64,000 nt of DNA from Microglena sp. YARC (GCA_022414725.1 CM039465.1:21716390-21780389), one strand, 5' to 3'. Numbered from the stretch's first letter, positions 33,177 to 43,810 are shown. Translations and numbers: made by a program. The notes: generated by a model from the sequence alone, not told the origin.

Positions 33177-35700
33177 TCATAACAGCTCCCTGTCAGCCCT
33201 GCTTTCTTCCCGAAGTAGAGAGATGGTTTGTTCCATGTCCATGTATAACGACTTTCCATCTGGGTCGCGAGCCCTCTGCATTGCTGCCAGCCTGTTGGCA
33301 TATGCCCGACGGGCCAACTTACTCCCCAGGCTATTTGAATGGCCGCGACATTGGTGGGAACCCGCAGTGCTGTCTCGTGGACCCCCTTCTTGCCTCGATC
33401 CGTCGAACTTGCTCCTTATGCCATACCCAGGGCCGCGCCCTTGGTGGGAGCCCTCGCTGATGTCTCGTGGACCTCCTTCTTGCCTTGATTCGTCGAACTT
33501 GCTCCCTATGCCATACCCAGGGCCGCGCCCTTGATGGGAGCCCTCGCTGATGTCTCGTGGACCTCCATCTTGCCTTGATTCGTCGAACTTGCTCCCTATG
33601 CCATACCCAGGGCCGCGCCCTTGGAGAGAGCCCTCACTACTGGTATGTGCACCAAGTTCTAGCCTCAATCCATCAACCTTCTCGAAACTAGATGTCACTG
33701 GATTCCCCTTTGATGACTCCGTGGCATCAAGGTAGTGGCCACTGGCGGAGAAGATGGAGGGTTTCGGCGCATCACTCCTCTCGTGTGACTGTGTGGTAGC
33801 AGTGGGTCGAGCAAAGTGGTATGTATTTGGCTCATATGCAGTAGAGTGATGCCCCCCCTGTTGCTGCTGCCGCTGTTGCCGCTGTTGCTCTTCCTCATCA
33901 AGCTGCCGCACCATACTCCCATGCTGCGTCTCCCAATGGCGATTCAGATACTTTTCCCGATCACCGAATTGAGCAGCCACATGTTCGTCCTTGTACCACT
34001 TCAGGTGAGGGGAGCCTTCCTGGCCCTCTAGCAACAAGGACTTCCTTTTTCTTTTTCTCTTGCTCTTTGACCACGCCCCGCCACCTGGCGGCAGTGGAGG
34101 ACACGGTCCTAAGCCCCCCTCTGTAGACTCACTCTGGAAGCGAGGAGACCTCTCCTCACCGCTATGATCTGGCCAAGCCTGTTGCTGGTGCTTGAGTGCT
34201 GCGCCTGTGCCCCCTGCTGACCATGCCCCTGCTCCTGTGCCCCCTGATGCCCCTGCCCCCTCTACTCCTGCACCTTGCCTGTCAGATCCGCGCAAATGCG
34301 AGCCATCCCCAAGTCTACTGTTTTCCTCATCCCAGTCCCAGTCATCTTCCTCTCGAGACGGGTAGGAGGACAAGGAGCCTTTGGGCGATATTGAAACTTG
34401 GCAGTCAGACAAGCCTTGAGCCAACAGTCCTTGTGTTTCCCGCTCATCACCACCACCATCCCCACCACCACTCTCATCCCCATCACCCCCACCCCCACTT
34501 ACACCACCACCAACAGGCACCGCCTCTGTTTCCTGTTTCCCAACGAGACATGGCTCAGCGGGGACAGAGGTAGAGGCTGGGGAAGTCAGTGCTGGGTCAG
34601 AAGGGTCTGCAGGATAAGAGGACAGAGAGGGGTGGCCTCCTCTGGCTTTGGCGGGGAGCTGTGGCACGGGGAAGTTCTCATCGCGAATCTCACTGAGTGC
34701 ATGGTCAGAAGGGTCTGTGGTATAAGAGGACAGAGAGGGGTAGCCTCGTCTGGTCTTATGTGCCAAATTGTCTAGTGAAACATTTCCCACGGTGGGCCGA
34801 GTAAGTGAATCGAGTAAGAATCGTGGATGGGGAGGGAGTGGCACGGGGAAGATCTCGTCGCGAGTCTCAGAACAGGTAGCCGCAGCGTCTGAGGAGCTTC
34901 CTCTCTGTAAAGATGTGTTGATGGGGGCTGAGGTGGTGATGGTGGAGGTGATGGGGGGGGGGAGGGGCTGTGGAGGTGATGGGGGGCTGTGGTCGTGGTG
35001 GGGGGCGGTGGTGGTGGGGACACTCTTGCTCATGGTAGCTGGCATGTTGGGAGAAGAGAACGTGGCTGTGGCTGTTGTATCAGAGGCAACGACAGTGGCG
35101 CTGTGCTGTGACCTCTGCAAAAGGGGATTGTTTTCTTGGGGATAGGGGAAGGTGGCTGTGGCTGTTGTGTCTGAAGCAATGAGAGCGGCACTGTGCTGTG
35201 AGCTCTGCAACAGGGGATTGTTTTCTTTGGGGTAGGGGAAGGTGGCTGTGGCTGTTGTGTCTGAGGCAATAAGAGGTGATAAAGCGCTGCTATTGCCTTT
35301 GAGATATGATTCAAAACAGCGGTTGCCTCTCGGATGTGACACAACACTGCTGTTGTCCTTGTCATATGCTCTGCTATCGCTATTGCCCGCCTCCACACTG
35401 CTGTTGCCTTTGGGATGTGATACTCCCGTGCTGTTTTCTTGGCCATATGCTTTGCTATCGCTATTGCCCGCCTCCACACAGTTGGGACCCGATGCATCAG
35501 TTATTGGCTCTTCACTGGCGGTGATGGCTAAACGAGGCTTGGCTTGGGGGGGTGGGGGGCTCCTTCTCGTCTTGGGCCTTTTTCTTTCTGTTGTATGCAC
35601 TCCTACTACATTTCTTGTGGTCAAGTTTGTTGCCAGCGAGGGCGCAGCTTGCTTCAGGACATCTTCAGCATTGTGCTTATTTGACATCAGCACTTTCAAC
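33177..35700 (-). CDS. Coiled-coil gene, large low-complexity exon
   Basis: Acceptor TTGCACAG ends at 35701 (reading down). The exon begins with the last base of an Arg codon, then LKVLMSNKHNAEDVLKQAAP. The region to about residue 230 has NSS-VSHPRGN-type repeats. Residues about 400-430 are Gly/Asp-rich, residues about 570-640 contain KYLNRHWETQHG and a Gln run, and 660-790 contain the GRGPGYGIGSKFD repeats. The frame stops at TGA 33177-33179, but 8 bases further a strong donor (GATGTGAAG/GTGAGC, end 33170) is followed by a repeat array. A one-base deletion near 33180 would let the frame reach that donor as ELYDVK. So the stop may be an error or the exon may be terminal. Confidence 0.7.
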
Positions 35701-38700
35701 CTGTGCAATAGAGATGTGATAGGCCGGTGGTAGGTAATGGGTGGTGGGTGGTGGGTACATCTTCAGCATTGTGATTATTTGACATCAGCACTTTCAACCT
35801 GTGCAAGAGAGATGTAATGGGCGGCTGGTGGGTGGTGGGCACATCTTGGACATTGGTTATTTGACATCAACACGTTCACCCTGTGCAACAGAGATGTGGT
35901 GGGTAATGGGTGGTGAATAAATCTTGGACATCCTGGTTATTTGACATCAGCACTTTCACCCTGTGCAAGAGAGATGTGGTAGGTAATGGGTGGTGAATAG
36001 ATCTTGGACATCCTGGTTATTTGACATCAGCACTTTCACCCTGTGCAACAGAGATGTGGTAGGTAATGGGTGGTGAATAGATCTTGGACATCCTGGTTAT
36101 TTGACATCAGCACTTTCACCCTGTGCAAGAGAGATGTGGTAGGTAATGGGTGGTGAATAGATCTTGGACACCCTGGTTATTTGACATCAACACTTTCACC
36201 CTGTGCAACAGAGATGTGGTGGGTAATGGGTGGTGAATAGATCTTGGACACCCTGGTTATTTGACATCAGCACTTTCAACCTGTGCAAGGGAGATGTGAT
36301 TGGCCAGTGGTGGGTAATGGGTGGTGGGTGGTGTGTAGATCTTCAGCTTCCCATTTGACATCAGCATTTTCACCCTATGTATGTTGCAGTCCAGAAGTAG
36401 GCCAAATAGGCTTAAGGGAATTGCCCAAGCGTGACAGGATGGGCTAAAAAGAAAAGGTATTGGCGTACTGAACTGAACTTCCAACCTGTATGCATGCATG
36501 TATGCATCTTGTTCCATTACGGGGGTAGACACATAGGGTGCAGTGGGTAGGCCCATTACTAGTCTTGTCCCACTCAAGCACCTCTTGGGTTGCATCTTGG
36601 CATAGGCCTATGCATTTGTATCTTGCCTGTTATTGTTACCTTTTCCTGTATTCCCGTTGTTTGATCATTGAAATGTCTGTCTGTCTGTCTGTCAGTCTGT
36701 CTGTCTGTCTGTCCGTATGAATGTACGCATGTATGCATGCATGTCTGTCTGCCTGTCTGTCCGTATGTATGTACGCATGTATGCATGCATGTCTGTCTGT
36801 CTGCCTGTCTGTCTGTCCGTATGTATGTACGCATGTATGCATGCATGTCTGTCTGTCTGTCTGTCCGTATGTATGTACGCATGTCTGTCTGCCTGCCTGT
36901 CTGTCTGTCTGTCCGTATGTATGTACGCATGTATGCATGCATGTCTGTCTGTCTGTCTGTCTGTCCGTATGTATGTACGCATGTCTGTCTGCCTGCCTGT
37001 CTGTCTGTCTGTTCGTATGTTTGTACGCCTGTCTGTCTGTCTGTCTGCCTGCCTGTCTCTCTGTGTGTATGTACGCATGTAAGCATTTTGTTACAGGACA
37101 GGGGTAGCCAAATATGCTTAAGGGACTTGCCCTACCTAATATCAGGAGGGGCTAAAACGAAATAAGCAGTGATGAAATGAACCCCAAACAATCATTTCAC
37201 AGACGGGGGCCCTGAGTCTGTCCTACAGTGATCACTTAGCCCATACTGCAGTATCCCAAGGGCAAGCCCCACTCAACGAATGGCTCAATGGCAGAGCGAC
37301 TCGAACGACGTAGGTGCCGAGTTCGAATCCCCACGGGTGCGCTTAGAGGTCATACAGACGAGACAGGTTTGGGTTTGGTTTGAGGTTAACCTGCCACGTC
37401 AGAGGGGGTTAGACGAAGGTTAGCCGAGGTTAGCTCAAACCCGCCCAAACCAGTGAATTTCGTTCAGACGGCATTCCTGAGCTTCTTGTCAGTAGGAAAA
37501 GTTTGAAAAGTTTGAATCGCCGATCAGCAGCAGGAGCGCTCAAATCAAGCAGGCTCTGTCGATACTGTGAGGAAGGCGGAAACAGCATCTCGGAATACTG
37601 CGTATCACGCTGCTACTGCTGCACCTCATGCTGGCGTGGACCTGCAGGTGGCGGCCCCTCCTGATCGGACCCCTCCATACAGCGCAGTTAATATTGCAGA
37701 TGGCGCGAAAGGGAGGACGGTTGCGAAAACAAGTGTGGCTGAAGGAAATGCGGCAAAATTTATCGCAACAGGAACAACGAACAACACGTGTGCGACATAA
37801 CCATAATCATAACCCTAACGTGTGTGTGTGTGTTGGGGGGGGGGGGGGCGTTTTGGGATTGGGGGTTGGTTAGCATTTGGGTTACCGAATTTGACCCAAA
37901 CGCGTCAACTTTGTCCCGTGTGAACGAAAAAAGGTTCGGATGTACGACAGAAACGCCAAACTAACCAGTAACCCAGACCCAAACCTGTCTTGTCTGACCG
38001 ACCTCTTAAGTGTTCACGGTCGTTGTCAACCGCCATGGTAGCTCTGTCCAGGTAAAGTAGCAGCCCGTTCCCTACCGCTTTAAGACGGGGCTCCTTTAAC
38101 ACCACGCCCCACCAGGCGTTATCATTATTTTTTATCGCAAGAGCAGAAAGGGCAAACCCATGCAAAGGAGTAAAGACAAAATATTTGAAACTGCAACGTG
38201 ATGGGGATAGATTATTGCAATTATAAGTCTTCAACGAGAAATGCCTAGTAAGCGCGAAAAATAGAGGTTGCCTCCGAGGATGCCCACTCCAGGGAACAAC
38301 AAAGCGCGCGCGGCAGCGTGATTTCGCGCACGCTTTTTGAGCCCCACTGCGCGTTTCGCGCAGTTTTTTCAACCCCCTGTGGGCGCAGCTCGCAGTTTTT
38401 GCGCTTTTTGCTCTAAAAGCGCTGGCCAATTTGACGTTTGTGAGCTTTAAGCGCTGACCAATTTGACAAAATGTAGTACCCTGGCCCACTCCACTAATCC
38501 ACACCTAAAGCAAAAAATGCTTTTCTGATTGAAAATTACAGTTTACTTTGGTCGGGATTTGGGCAAACTTTTAAATGTGTCAACTTTAAAGGGGACTGCA
38601 CAAGGGTGCATCAACTTATAAACAGTTTGTGAAGGGTCATCACCAAAAACAAGTCCCTTTCGCCTATTTGGCCTACCCCTGGACTGTAACATACATACAT

Positions 38701-41259
38701 ACATACATACATACATACATACATACATACATACATACATACGTAAATACATACACGCACGAAAGCTTCGCTGCATCTCTGCTGCTTCTGTCGTGATTAA
38801 GATATGATGTCAGTTGTGCGTATTGTGATAGCATTTGATTGTGTGGGCTGGAGAGCTGATGATGAGACTACCAAATAGTGATCTGGGCTGTTGAGCTGCT
38901 CCCCTCAGCTTTAAACCAGCACAGTACAGCAACCAAGCAGTACAACACCACACCTGTGATCCAGCTCCCCACAGTACAGCAACCAAGCAGTACAACACCA
39001 CACCTGTGATCCAGTTCCCCACAGTACAGCAACCAAGCAGTACAACACCAGACCCGTGATCCAGCTCCCCACAGTACAGCAACCAAGCAGTACAACACCA
39101 GACCCGTGATCCAGCTACCCACAGTACAGCAACCAAGCAGTACAACACCACACCTGTGATCCAGCTCCCCACAGATGAGGACCATCTGTTGGTACTGCAG
39201 CCCCATATCTGATTTCAGCTGTTGCAGGTTGTGTTCTTGTTCCTGGGCTCTCAGTTCGCTAGCAGTCAGCTTAGCCTCACGCTCTGCCAGGCTGGCAACC
39301 TACCTCAGTGGTGGTTGGTGGTGGGGGGTTGGTTGGTGATTGGTTGGTTGTTGGTTGGTGGCTTAGCCTCACGCTCTGCCAGGCTGGCAACCTACCTCAG
39401 TGGTGGATGGTGGTTGGTTGGTGGGTTGGTGGTTGGTGGATGGCTTAGCCTCACGCTCTGCCAGGCTGGCAACCTAACTCAGTGGTGGATGGTGGTTGGT
39501 TGGTGGGTTGGTGGTTGGTGGATGGCTTAGCCTCACGCTCTGCCAGGCTGGCAACCTACCTCAGTGGTGGTTGGTGGTGGTGGTTGGTTGGTTGGTGGTT
39601 GGTTGGTGGCCTAGCCTCACACTCTGCCAGGCTGGCAACCTAACTCAGTGGAGGTTGCTGGTTGGTTGGTTGGTGGCGTGGCTCACGCTCTGCCAGGCTG
39701 GAAACCTACAACCTAACACTGAAAATTATTACGTCTTGCCATGGGGCGTGAGATTGAAGGAACCTTTCCGTTCGCTTGCACTGGGGAATGGTTACTGTGG
39801 CTTTTGCTTTCGCAGACCGCTACTGTGCCCAAGATCAGACTACCACGCAGCAGCATAGAGGAAATGGTGCTGATGAACATCTTCAACCCTCTACCCTCCG
39901 CTCTCAAACCTCCCCCAACACCACCACCAACAATTACATCAACAACAGCAACAAGGGTATAGTGAGTTGCTGGCTGGGGCTGATAAATACCCTCCACCCT
40001 CAAACCTCCCCCACCACCAACAACAACAATTACATCAACAACAGCAACAAGGGCATACCGAGATCTGACTACCGGGCGACAGCACGGAGCCAAGATCTCA
40101 GCCTCCTTCAAGGCGGCAGGTCGGCAATCGTTAACTTAGCAAAGCTTGAAACCTACCTCAGTGGTGCTTGGTGGTTGGTGTTTGGTGGGGGACAGAAGTC
40201 AGATATTTGGTAGTTGGTGGTTGTTGGTTAGCGGTACTTTGTTATTGTTTGGCAGTTGGCAGTAGGTGGCTAGTGGTGGGCAGTACTTTGTTATTGGTTG
40301 GCAGTTGGCAGTTGGAGGTTGGTGGTTGGCTGTAATTTGTTATTGGTTGGCAGTTGGTGGTAGGTGGTTAGTGGTTGGCGGTACTTCGTCATTGGTTGGC
40401 AGTTGTTGTTGGTGATGGTTTGTGACTCTAGGGTGATATATATAGGGACCGGCATATTTTATGATGTGGACCAGGGTACTATAAAAGCACGCGCGGCAGC
40501 GCCATTTCGCGCACGCTTTTTGAGCCCCACTGCGCGTTTCGCGCAGTTTTTTCAACCCCATGTGGGCGCAGCGAGCAGTTCTTGCGCTTTTGCACTGCAA
40601 AGCGCTGACCAATTTGACGTTTGTGCGCTTACAGCGCTGACCAATTTGACAAAATGTAGTACCCTGATGTAGACCAAAGGGGAGCATTATATCATCTAGT
40701 AGCATACAAACTGCATCATATGTTATTGTACATAAATGGTAACTTGAGCCTGGTCAGGCTGCTGGCATCATATGATATTATATGAAATCATATTGTCGTT
40801 CCCTAAATACATGTGTAGGTACAGCCTAGGGTATCTCAACAGCATGCAAACAACAAACGCATAACAAATATGAACTTGTGTGCTTGAAGTGTACCGTGCA
40901 CATCACCCACCTGGTAACACAGCAGTGACGTTGTTAGAGAGTGTGACTCCTCAATGGCGGCCAGGTCAGCGTCCCGGCTAGCTAGACCTGTCTCTCTCAC
41001 TTTCATCTCAGCTTGCCAAGCATCAAGCTTTGACTCCCTTTGCTCAGCAATCAGTAAGGCCTTCCTCTGCTGCTGCTTTAATTGCTTCTCCTGTTTCTCC
41101 AGATCCTGCTGCCGCCTCTCCAGCTCCTCGACCAGGAGTTGCACCTCCCCCTGCTGGGCTAGCATGAGGTAGGTCTGAGATCTGCATTGCTCCTGCAACC
41201 TCCCCAGAATAGCTGTGGCATTTTCTGACAAGTGCTCAGGATGCTCTGAACCACCAGTG
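33177..41259 (-). CDS. Coiled-coil protein gene of unknown function (three exons seen)
   Basis: Exons 41259-40911, 39299-39154 and 35700-33177 (- strand) join in consistent phases: TACCAG/GTTGCC in phase 0, CACAG/GTTGAAA in phase 2. The first two encode a charged Gln/Glu/Lys-rich helix (VEELERRQQDLEKQEKQLKQ, then LAEREAKLTASELRAQEQEH), a probable coiled coil. The last is a giant low-complexity exon of 840 residues rich in Ser, Gly, Pro and Gln, with four GPGYGIGSKFDESRQ-like repeats and a charged end LARRAYANRLAAMQRARDPD. No enzyme motif, signal peptide or membrane segment was seen. The start of the gene is not located and probably lies right of 41260. All three exon boundaries carry tip arrays. 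Confidence 0.7.
35702..36365 (-). repeat. Array seeded by acceptor and 5' tip of exon at 35700
   Basis: Seven extra copies, period about 79 bp, of the acceptor CACATCTCTTGCACAG with exon start GGTGAAAGTGCTGATGTCAA (- strand), separated by a CACCCATTACCTACC spacer. Copies run at about 35801, 35880, 35963, 36042, 36121, 36200 and 36281. All keep the AG. Confidence 0.92.
36366..36660. other. Dispersed repeat fragment, no gene seen
   Basis: 36385-36460 matches the GGCCAAATAGGCTTAAGGGA repeat found at 16380, 19900, 23190 and 37095. The rest is unassigned. Confidence 0.6.
36668..37080. repeat. CTGT / CATG microsatellite
   Basis: TGTCTGTC runs alternating with CCGTATGTATGTACGCATGT and GCATGCATG. 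Cys-Leu-Ser-Val or Asp-Arg-Gln-Thr open frames on the two strands are periodic artefacts. Confidence 0.95.
37085..37266. repeat. Dispersed AACCCCAAACAATC repeat
   Basis: GGTAGCCAAATATGCTTAAG through TGATGAAATGAACCCCAAAC and GACGGGGGCCCTGAG to TGATCACTTA. This is the same repeat as at 16380-16515 and in the other tandem units. Confidence 0.75.
37268..38130 (+). repeat. tRNA-derived SINE, copy 4, split by a transposon
   Basis: The head at 37268-37345 has A box ATGGCTCAATGG and B box AGTTCGAATCC. The body resumes at 38006 with AAGTGTTCACGGTCG and TCAACCGCCATGGTAGCTCT and ends CACCAGGCGTTATCATTA. The two parts together equal an uninterrupted SINE such as that at 31780. Confidence 0.85.
37346..38005. 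mobile_element. 660-bp TIR transposon with TTA target duplication
   Basis: Terminal inverted repeats GAGGTCATACAGACGAGACA and, reverse-complemented at the right end, GAGGTCGGTCAGACAAGACA, continuing as GGTTTGGGT. About 29 bp with few mismatches. The flanking TTA at 37343-37345 and 38006-38008 is a 3-bp target duplication, and the element lies precisely inside a SINE. A 3-bp TWA-type target fits PIF/Harbinger (family knowledge), but the ends do not prove it. There is a 77-codon Ala-rich frame and no transposase, so it is non-autonomous. Confidence 0.82.
38290..38483. mobile_element. hAT-like MITE, copy 1
   Basis: 194 bp, ends CAGGGAAC and AGTACCCTG, flanked by the perfect 8-bp duplication GCCCACTC (38282-38289, 38484-38491). 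The interior is GC-rich, with GCGCACGCTTTTTGAGCCCC and two GCGCTG-CCAATTTGAC units. An 8-bp duplication and CAGGG ends are typical of hAT elements. No coding capacity. Confidence 0.9.
38690..38755. repeat. ACAT microsatellite
   Basis: About 14 ACAT units, next to an inverted fragment of the CCTATTTGGCCTACCCCTGG repeat (38655-38690). Confidence 0.9.
38885..39153 (-). repeat. Array seeded by 3' tip and donor of exon at 39154
   Basis: Four copies, period about 50 bp, of exon end GTGGGGAGCTGGATCACAGG with intron bases TGTGGTGTTGTACTGC (- strand). Donor junctions are near 38951, 39001, 39051 and 39101, with the real one at 39154. Long hydrophobic frames across it are repeat translations. Confidence 0.9.
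39154..39299 (-). CDS. Coiled-coil gene, middle exon
   Basis: 146 nt. Acceptor GAGGTAG ends at 39300. Donor CACAG/GTGTGG. Encodes VASLAEREAKLTASELRAQE and QEHNLQQLKSDMGLQYQQMV, then LICGELDH: a Leu-heptad, charge-rich helix. Phase 0 in, phase 2 out. Both ends have been copied into arrays in the two flanking introns. Confidence 0.78.
39300..39715 (-). repeat. Array seeded by acceptor and 5' tip of exon at 39299
   Basis: Five copies, period about 80-90 bp, of GTAG/GTTGCCAGCCTGGCAGAGCG plus TGAGGCTAAG (- strand), separated by CCAACCAACCACC spacers. On the + strand the copies read CTCTGCCAGGCTGGCAACCT. Confidence 0.92.
39716..40160. repeat. Two-copy direct repeat, no gene seen
   Basis: The block CTACCCTCCGCTCTCAAACC...ACATCAACAACAGCAACAAG (about 39885-39960) recurs at about 39985-40050 with the following TACC-AGATC-GACTACC. 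The 39740-39880 part also has a matching fragment near 40060. The surroundings are intron of the coiled-coil gene. Confidence 0.55.
40161..40400. repeat. TTGGCAGTTGG minisatellite
   Basis: Irregular copies of GTTATTGGTTGGCAGTTGG and GGTGGTTAGTGG, about 45 bp apart. C/A-rich on the sense strand of the coiled-coil gene. Confidence 0.8.
40472..40666. mobile_element. hAT-like MITE, copy 2
   Basis: 195 bp, ends CAGGGTACT and AGTACCCTG, flanked by ATGTGGAC (40464-40471) and ATGTAGAC (40667-40674), an 8-bp duplication with one mismatch. The interior is closely similar to the copies at 38290 and 52648. It lies in an intron of the coiled-coil gene. Confidence 0.9.
40911..41259 (-). CDS. Coiled-coil gene, upstream exon (5' border uncertain)
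   Basis: Donor TACCAG/GTGGGT, ending at 40911. Encodes LSENATAILGRLQEQCRSQT, MLAQQGEVQLLVEELERRQQ and KQLKQQQRKALLIAEQRESK, a strong coiled coil that continues straight into the next exon. The 5' border is drawn at an acceptor ACCTAGGCCTAG/CACTGG, but the frame stays open to about 41306, so it may start higher. Confidence 0.68.
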
Positions 41260-41460
41260 CTAGGCCTAGGTCCAGGTAAGGATCCAGGTACTAGGCCTAG
41301 GTTCATCTAGGCCCAGGTCACCACTGCATCGAGCATCTAGCCCCTTGGCTAACAATTGTTGTCTGATCCTTTAAATAACCTGAAATAGCCTACAGTAGCT
41401 TGAAGATAGCCTAATACATCATGAAAAATAATTGCAGCTCTCTCAGTCTGATTGCTGCCC
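41260..41460. other. Apparently unique intron or flank
   Basis: About 200 bp with CCTAGG motifs (CTAGGCCTAGGTCCAGGTAA) and no coding block recognised. Confidence 0.45.
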
Positions 41461-41680
41461 TCGGGCGATAAATAGAGAGGGACAGATTTTTCAGCGGTCT
41501 GTTGGACGTCCTGTGGGCTGATCCCTTCAGCTTTGAGCTACCACAGGACAGCAGGCTAGGGTTTGTCTGATTGCTGTCCTTGGGGGGCAAATGGAGAGTG
41601 TTGGATTGTCCAGCAGTCGGTTGGACGTCCGATGGGCTGATCCCTTCAGCTTTGAGCTACTACAGAACAGGAGACACCTG
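41461..41680. repeat. 115-bp direct duplication
   Basis: CTGATTGCTGNCCT...GGTTGGACGTCC-ATGGGCTGATC and CCCTTCAGCTTTGAGCTAC occur twice (41450-41560, 41565-41670). The CTTCAGCTTTGAGCTAC part resembles CCTCAGCTTTAAACCAGC at 38900. Confidence 0.75.
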
Positions 41681-41907
41681 CCACTGCATGGGCTGTCCCT
41701 GTCGGGGTGAAAAGACGCTACCAGAGTGGGTGAGTGTGCTAGCTGGTGCACCACTCAACCTTGGTCAACCTTCGAGCGTCATGCAGCTAGAAATTCAGAA
41801 GAGTGGTGCTCATGCGAAGCTTTCGTTCAGATTATTCTCATGCCCAGATGGCATGAAGTGGGCAAGGGGTGCTGGGTGCCGAGGAGTGGAAGGGCAGGTG
41901 CGGAGCG

Positions 41908-43290
41908 ATGGTTCGAGGAAGGAAAGCGAGGAAGACTAGGCGAGTGGAGCAAACACGCGTTCAGGCTCTGCAGCATATTCCTGAGCAGCGTCGCCTTCTT
42001 GAACCTTGCGTGCGAGGAGGGACTAGGGCGGGGACTAGGGCGTGTTTCCAGTTGACCGAACAGTTGAGTTTTCCCCTCCGGTGGACCATAGCGCCAGTGA
42101 TGGACAACAGTGGACTAAATTGCGACTGTAGTAGGGTTGAGGCCTGGGGTTAAGGTCTAGCTAGCGGAGAGGGTTTTAGAGTTCAAATGCCTTGGTGTGG
42201 TTTCAATGAGAAGGGATGCGTGAAACATGCTTATGAATAAGCAGCTCGGCCTTTTTTGGCCGGGATCAAGCATGTAACAGATATTTGTGAAGAGTAAGCA
42301 GTTAAGGATAGACCACACGCTATGATTTGGCTGTTCCAGTCTTTTGCCCTTTCCGCTGGAATGTATGGCTCTCAAATCTGGAGCACTGGTCTCATTCAAC
42401 ATCTTTTTGGTGCTACCAGCAGAGACAAACTAGCATCTACTAATATCCACATGAGGCATGCTGGTTTTATGACACGTGTCCTAGGAGTTAAGCGATCTGT
42501 GCCTCAACACATCGCGTTAAAAGAAACACAGGCTAATTCTCAATTCGCTATTACTGGTTGAAGTCAGTGATTAAATTCTGGAACTCCATTGTGAAATACT
42601 GTGATAGTAATTCTGTATGATGAGGGACGTTGCCCTTGCCGATCTCAATATGGCCAGAGAACGCAGAGACTGTTGGAGCAAGGATGTGTCTGATGCCCTA
42701 GCGACGTTGTACTCTTTGGAAGATTCCGAGGATGAAACTTTGGCCACTAATTTACAAGGAGCTTTAGGACCTTCGAAACTTAGAAACCAGTTAGCTGGAA
42801 CAAAGTTGAAGAAGTCCAGCTGTTCTTTTACTACAGCACCAAGTCTTAAGATACACGCCCTAGAGATGAAAGTTCGGGATCACAAGGACGGAAGAATGAT
42901 GTGTACCTCGTGGGATGAGAGGGGGAAAACTGAGGTGCCCAATTATCTCATCCGAGACCTACCTCACAAGGTTGTGCGTAATATGTAGAACTTCTTTCCA
43001 CTACCTGAGAGTGGAAACTGATATATCATACATGGAAACGCCCAATTGTTCCTTGGAAGGATCGAGTGTGTCACCTTAGTGATTACGGTATGGAACAGTT
43101 CAAGATGAACACCAAGTGGTATCTGAATGTACTGACGAAGCCTTGCTGAATTCGAGAAGAACGTATCAGAGCCTGATTTCCCAATCGGAGAGCAAAATGA
43201 TTCCTCTAACGAAATCCAGAAATTTAAGGGCGAGAGAAGCTTCCTTTGTTCATCCGTGAATGTATGAAGAGACTGGATCAAGTTTTTGTT
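41908..43290 (+). pseudogene. Decayed LINE, reverse-transcriptase C-terminal part
   Basis: Fragments in several frames: EFKCLGVVSMRRDA (about 42180), SAGMYGSQIW (about 42355), HMRHAGFMTRVLGVKRSVPQ (about 42450), LADLNMARERRDCWSKDVSD (about 42635), and a late WKDRVCHLSDYGMEQFKM (about 43052) resembling the zinc-finger-like tail. YGSQIW...F-RRVLGV-RS...CW---V--AL is the pattern of the C-terminus of non-LTR reverse transcriptases in algal genomes. Multiple stops and frameshifts mean it is dead. A separate open frame from ATG 41908 to 42153 (MVRGRKARKTRRVEQTRVQA) may be its 5' remnant after an internal deletion. Confidence 0.65.
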
Positions 43291-43450
43291 GATAGGTTCA
43301 GGATAGGTTATGAAAATGTTTTTGTGTGTACTGTTTTTTATCGTTTAGAAGAAGAGGAGGAAAACAAAAAACAAAAAATGGAAAAGAAAAAAATGAAGGG
43401 GAAAAAGTGATTTGTTCGAGATTATGTTTTCCTGGTAATGTGGTTTTCCT

Positions 43451-43508
43451 ACCAAAGACGGCGAGCAGCCAAATTGCTGGCTAAAGCTATGTAGCCAAGT
43501 TAAAGTTC
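43451..43508 (+). repeat. Hairpin module
   Basis: AAAGACGGCGAGCAGCCAAA with TTGCTGGCTAAAGC, then GCCAAGTTAAAGTTCAAG. Confidence 0.8.
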
Positions 43509-43810
43509 AAGTTCTTGCTAGCGCAAGGACACACCATCCCTTTGGGTGGAAATCGTTCCATTCAAAAGGGTACACCACTGCAACAACACCGCAACAACAC
43601 ACGATTCGGCCAGATAATATACTGTTACACCCTCTCCATTTCCAGTGATTCGCCCGCTTTTGAACGCGTTGGACCTGTGTCTTTTCGGCCACTCCCCATC
43701 TGGTCGTTGTCACAACCTACAGTTTTCAACCATTTAGGAGTTGTTATAAAACCTACAGATTTAACAGGCTGTTATAACATAAAACATGGGCATTCATTTG
43801 TTTGTTTGTT
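43509..43810. other. Intergenic, no gene seen
   Basis: About 300 bp between two hairpin modules. Short open frames without motifs. Confidence 0.5.

Noticed and set aside
32593..33301. Repeat protein of Ala-Asp-Leu-Val or Gln-Leu-Pro units
   Set aside because: 24-bp minisatellite gives open frames on both strands. It lies after a splice donor, where intron is expected.
36574..37165. Cys/Leu/Ser/Val- and Asp/Arg/Gln/Thr-rich proteins
   Set aside because: CTGT microsatellite read in both directions.
38810..39206. Hydrophobic 120-residue membrane protein
   Set aside because: Tandem copies of an exon tip and intron start read through; periodic CCTAWLLYCGELDH-type translation.
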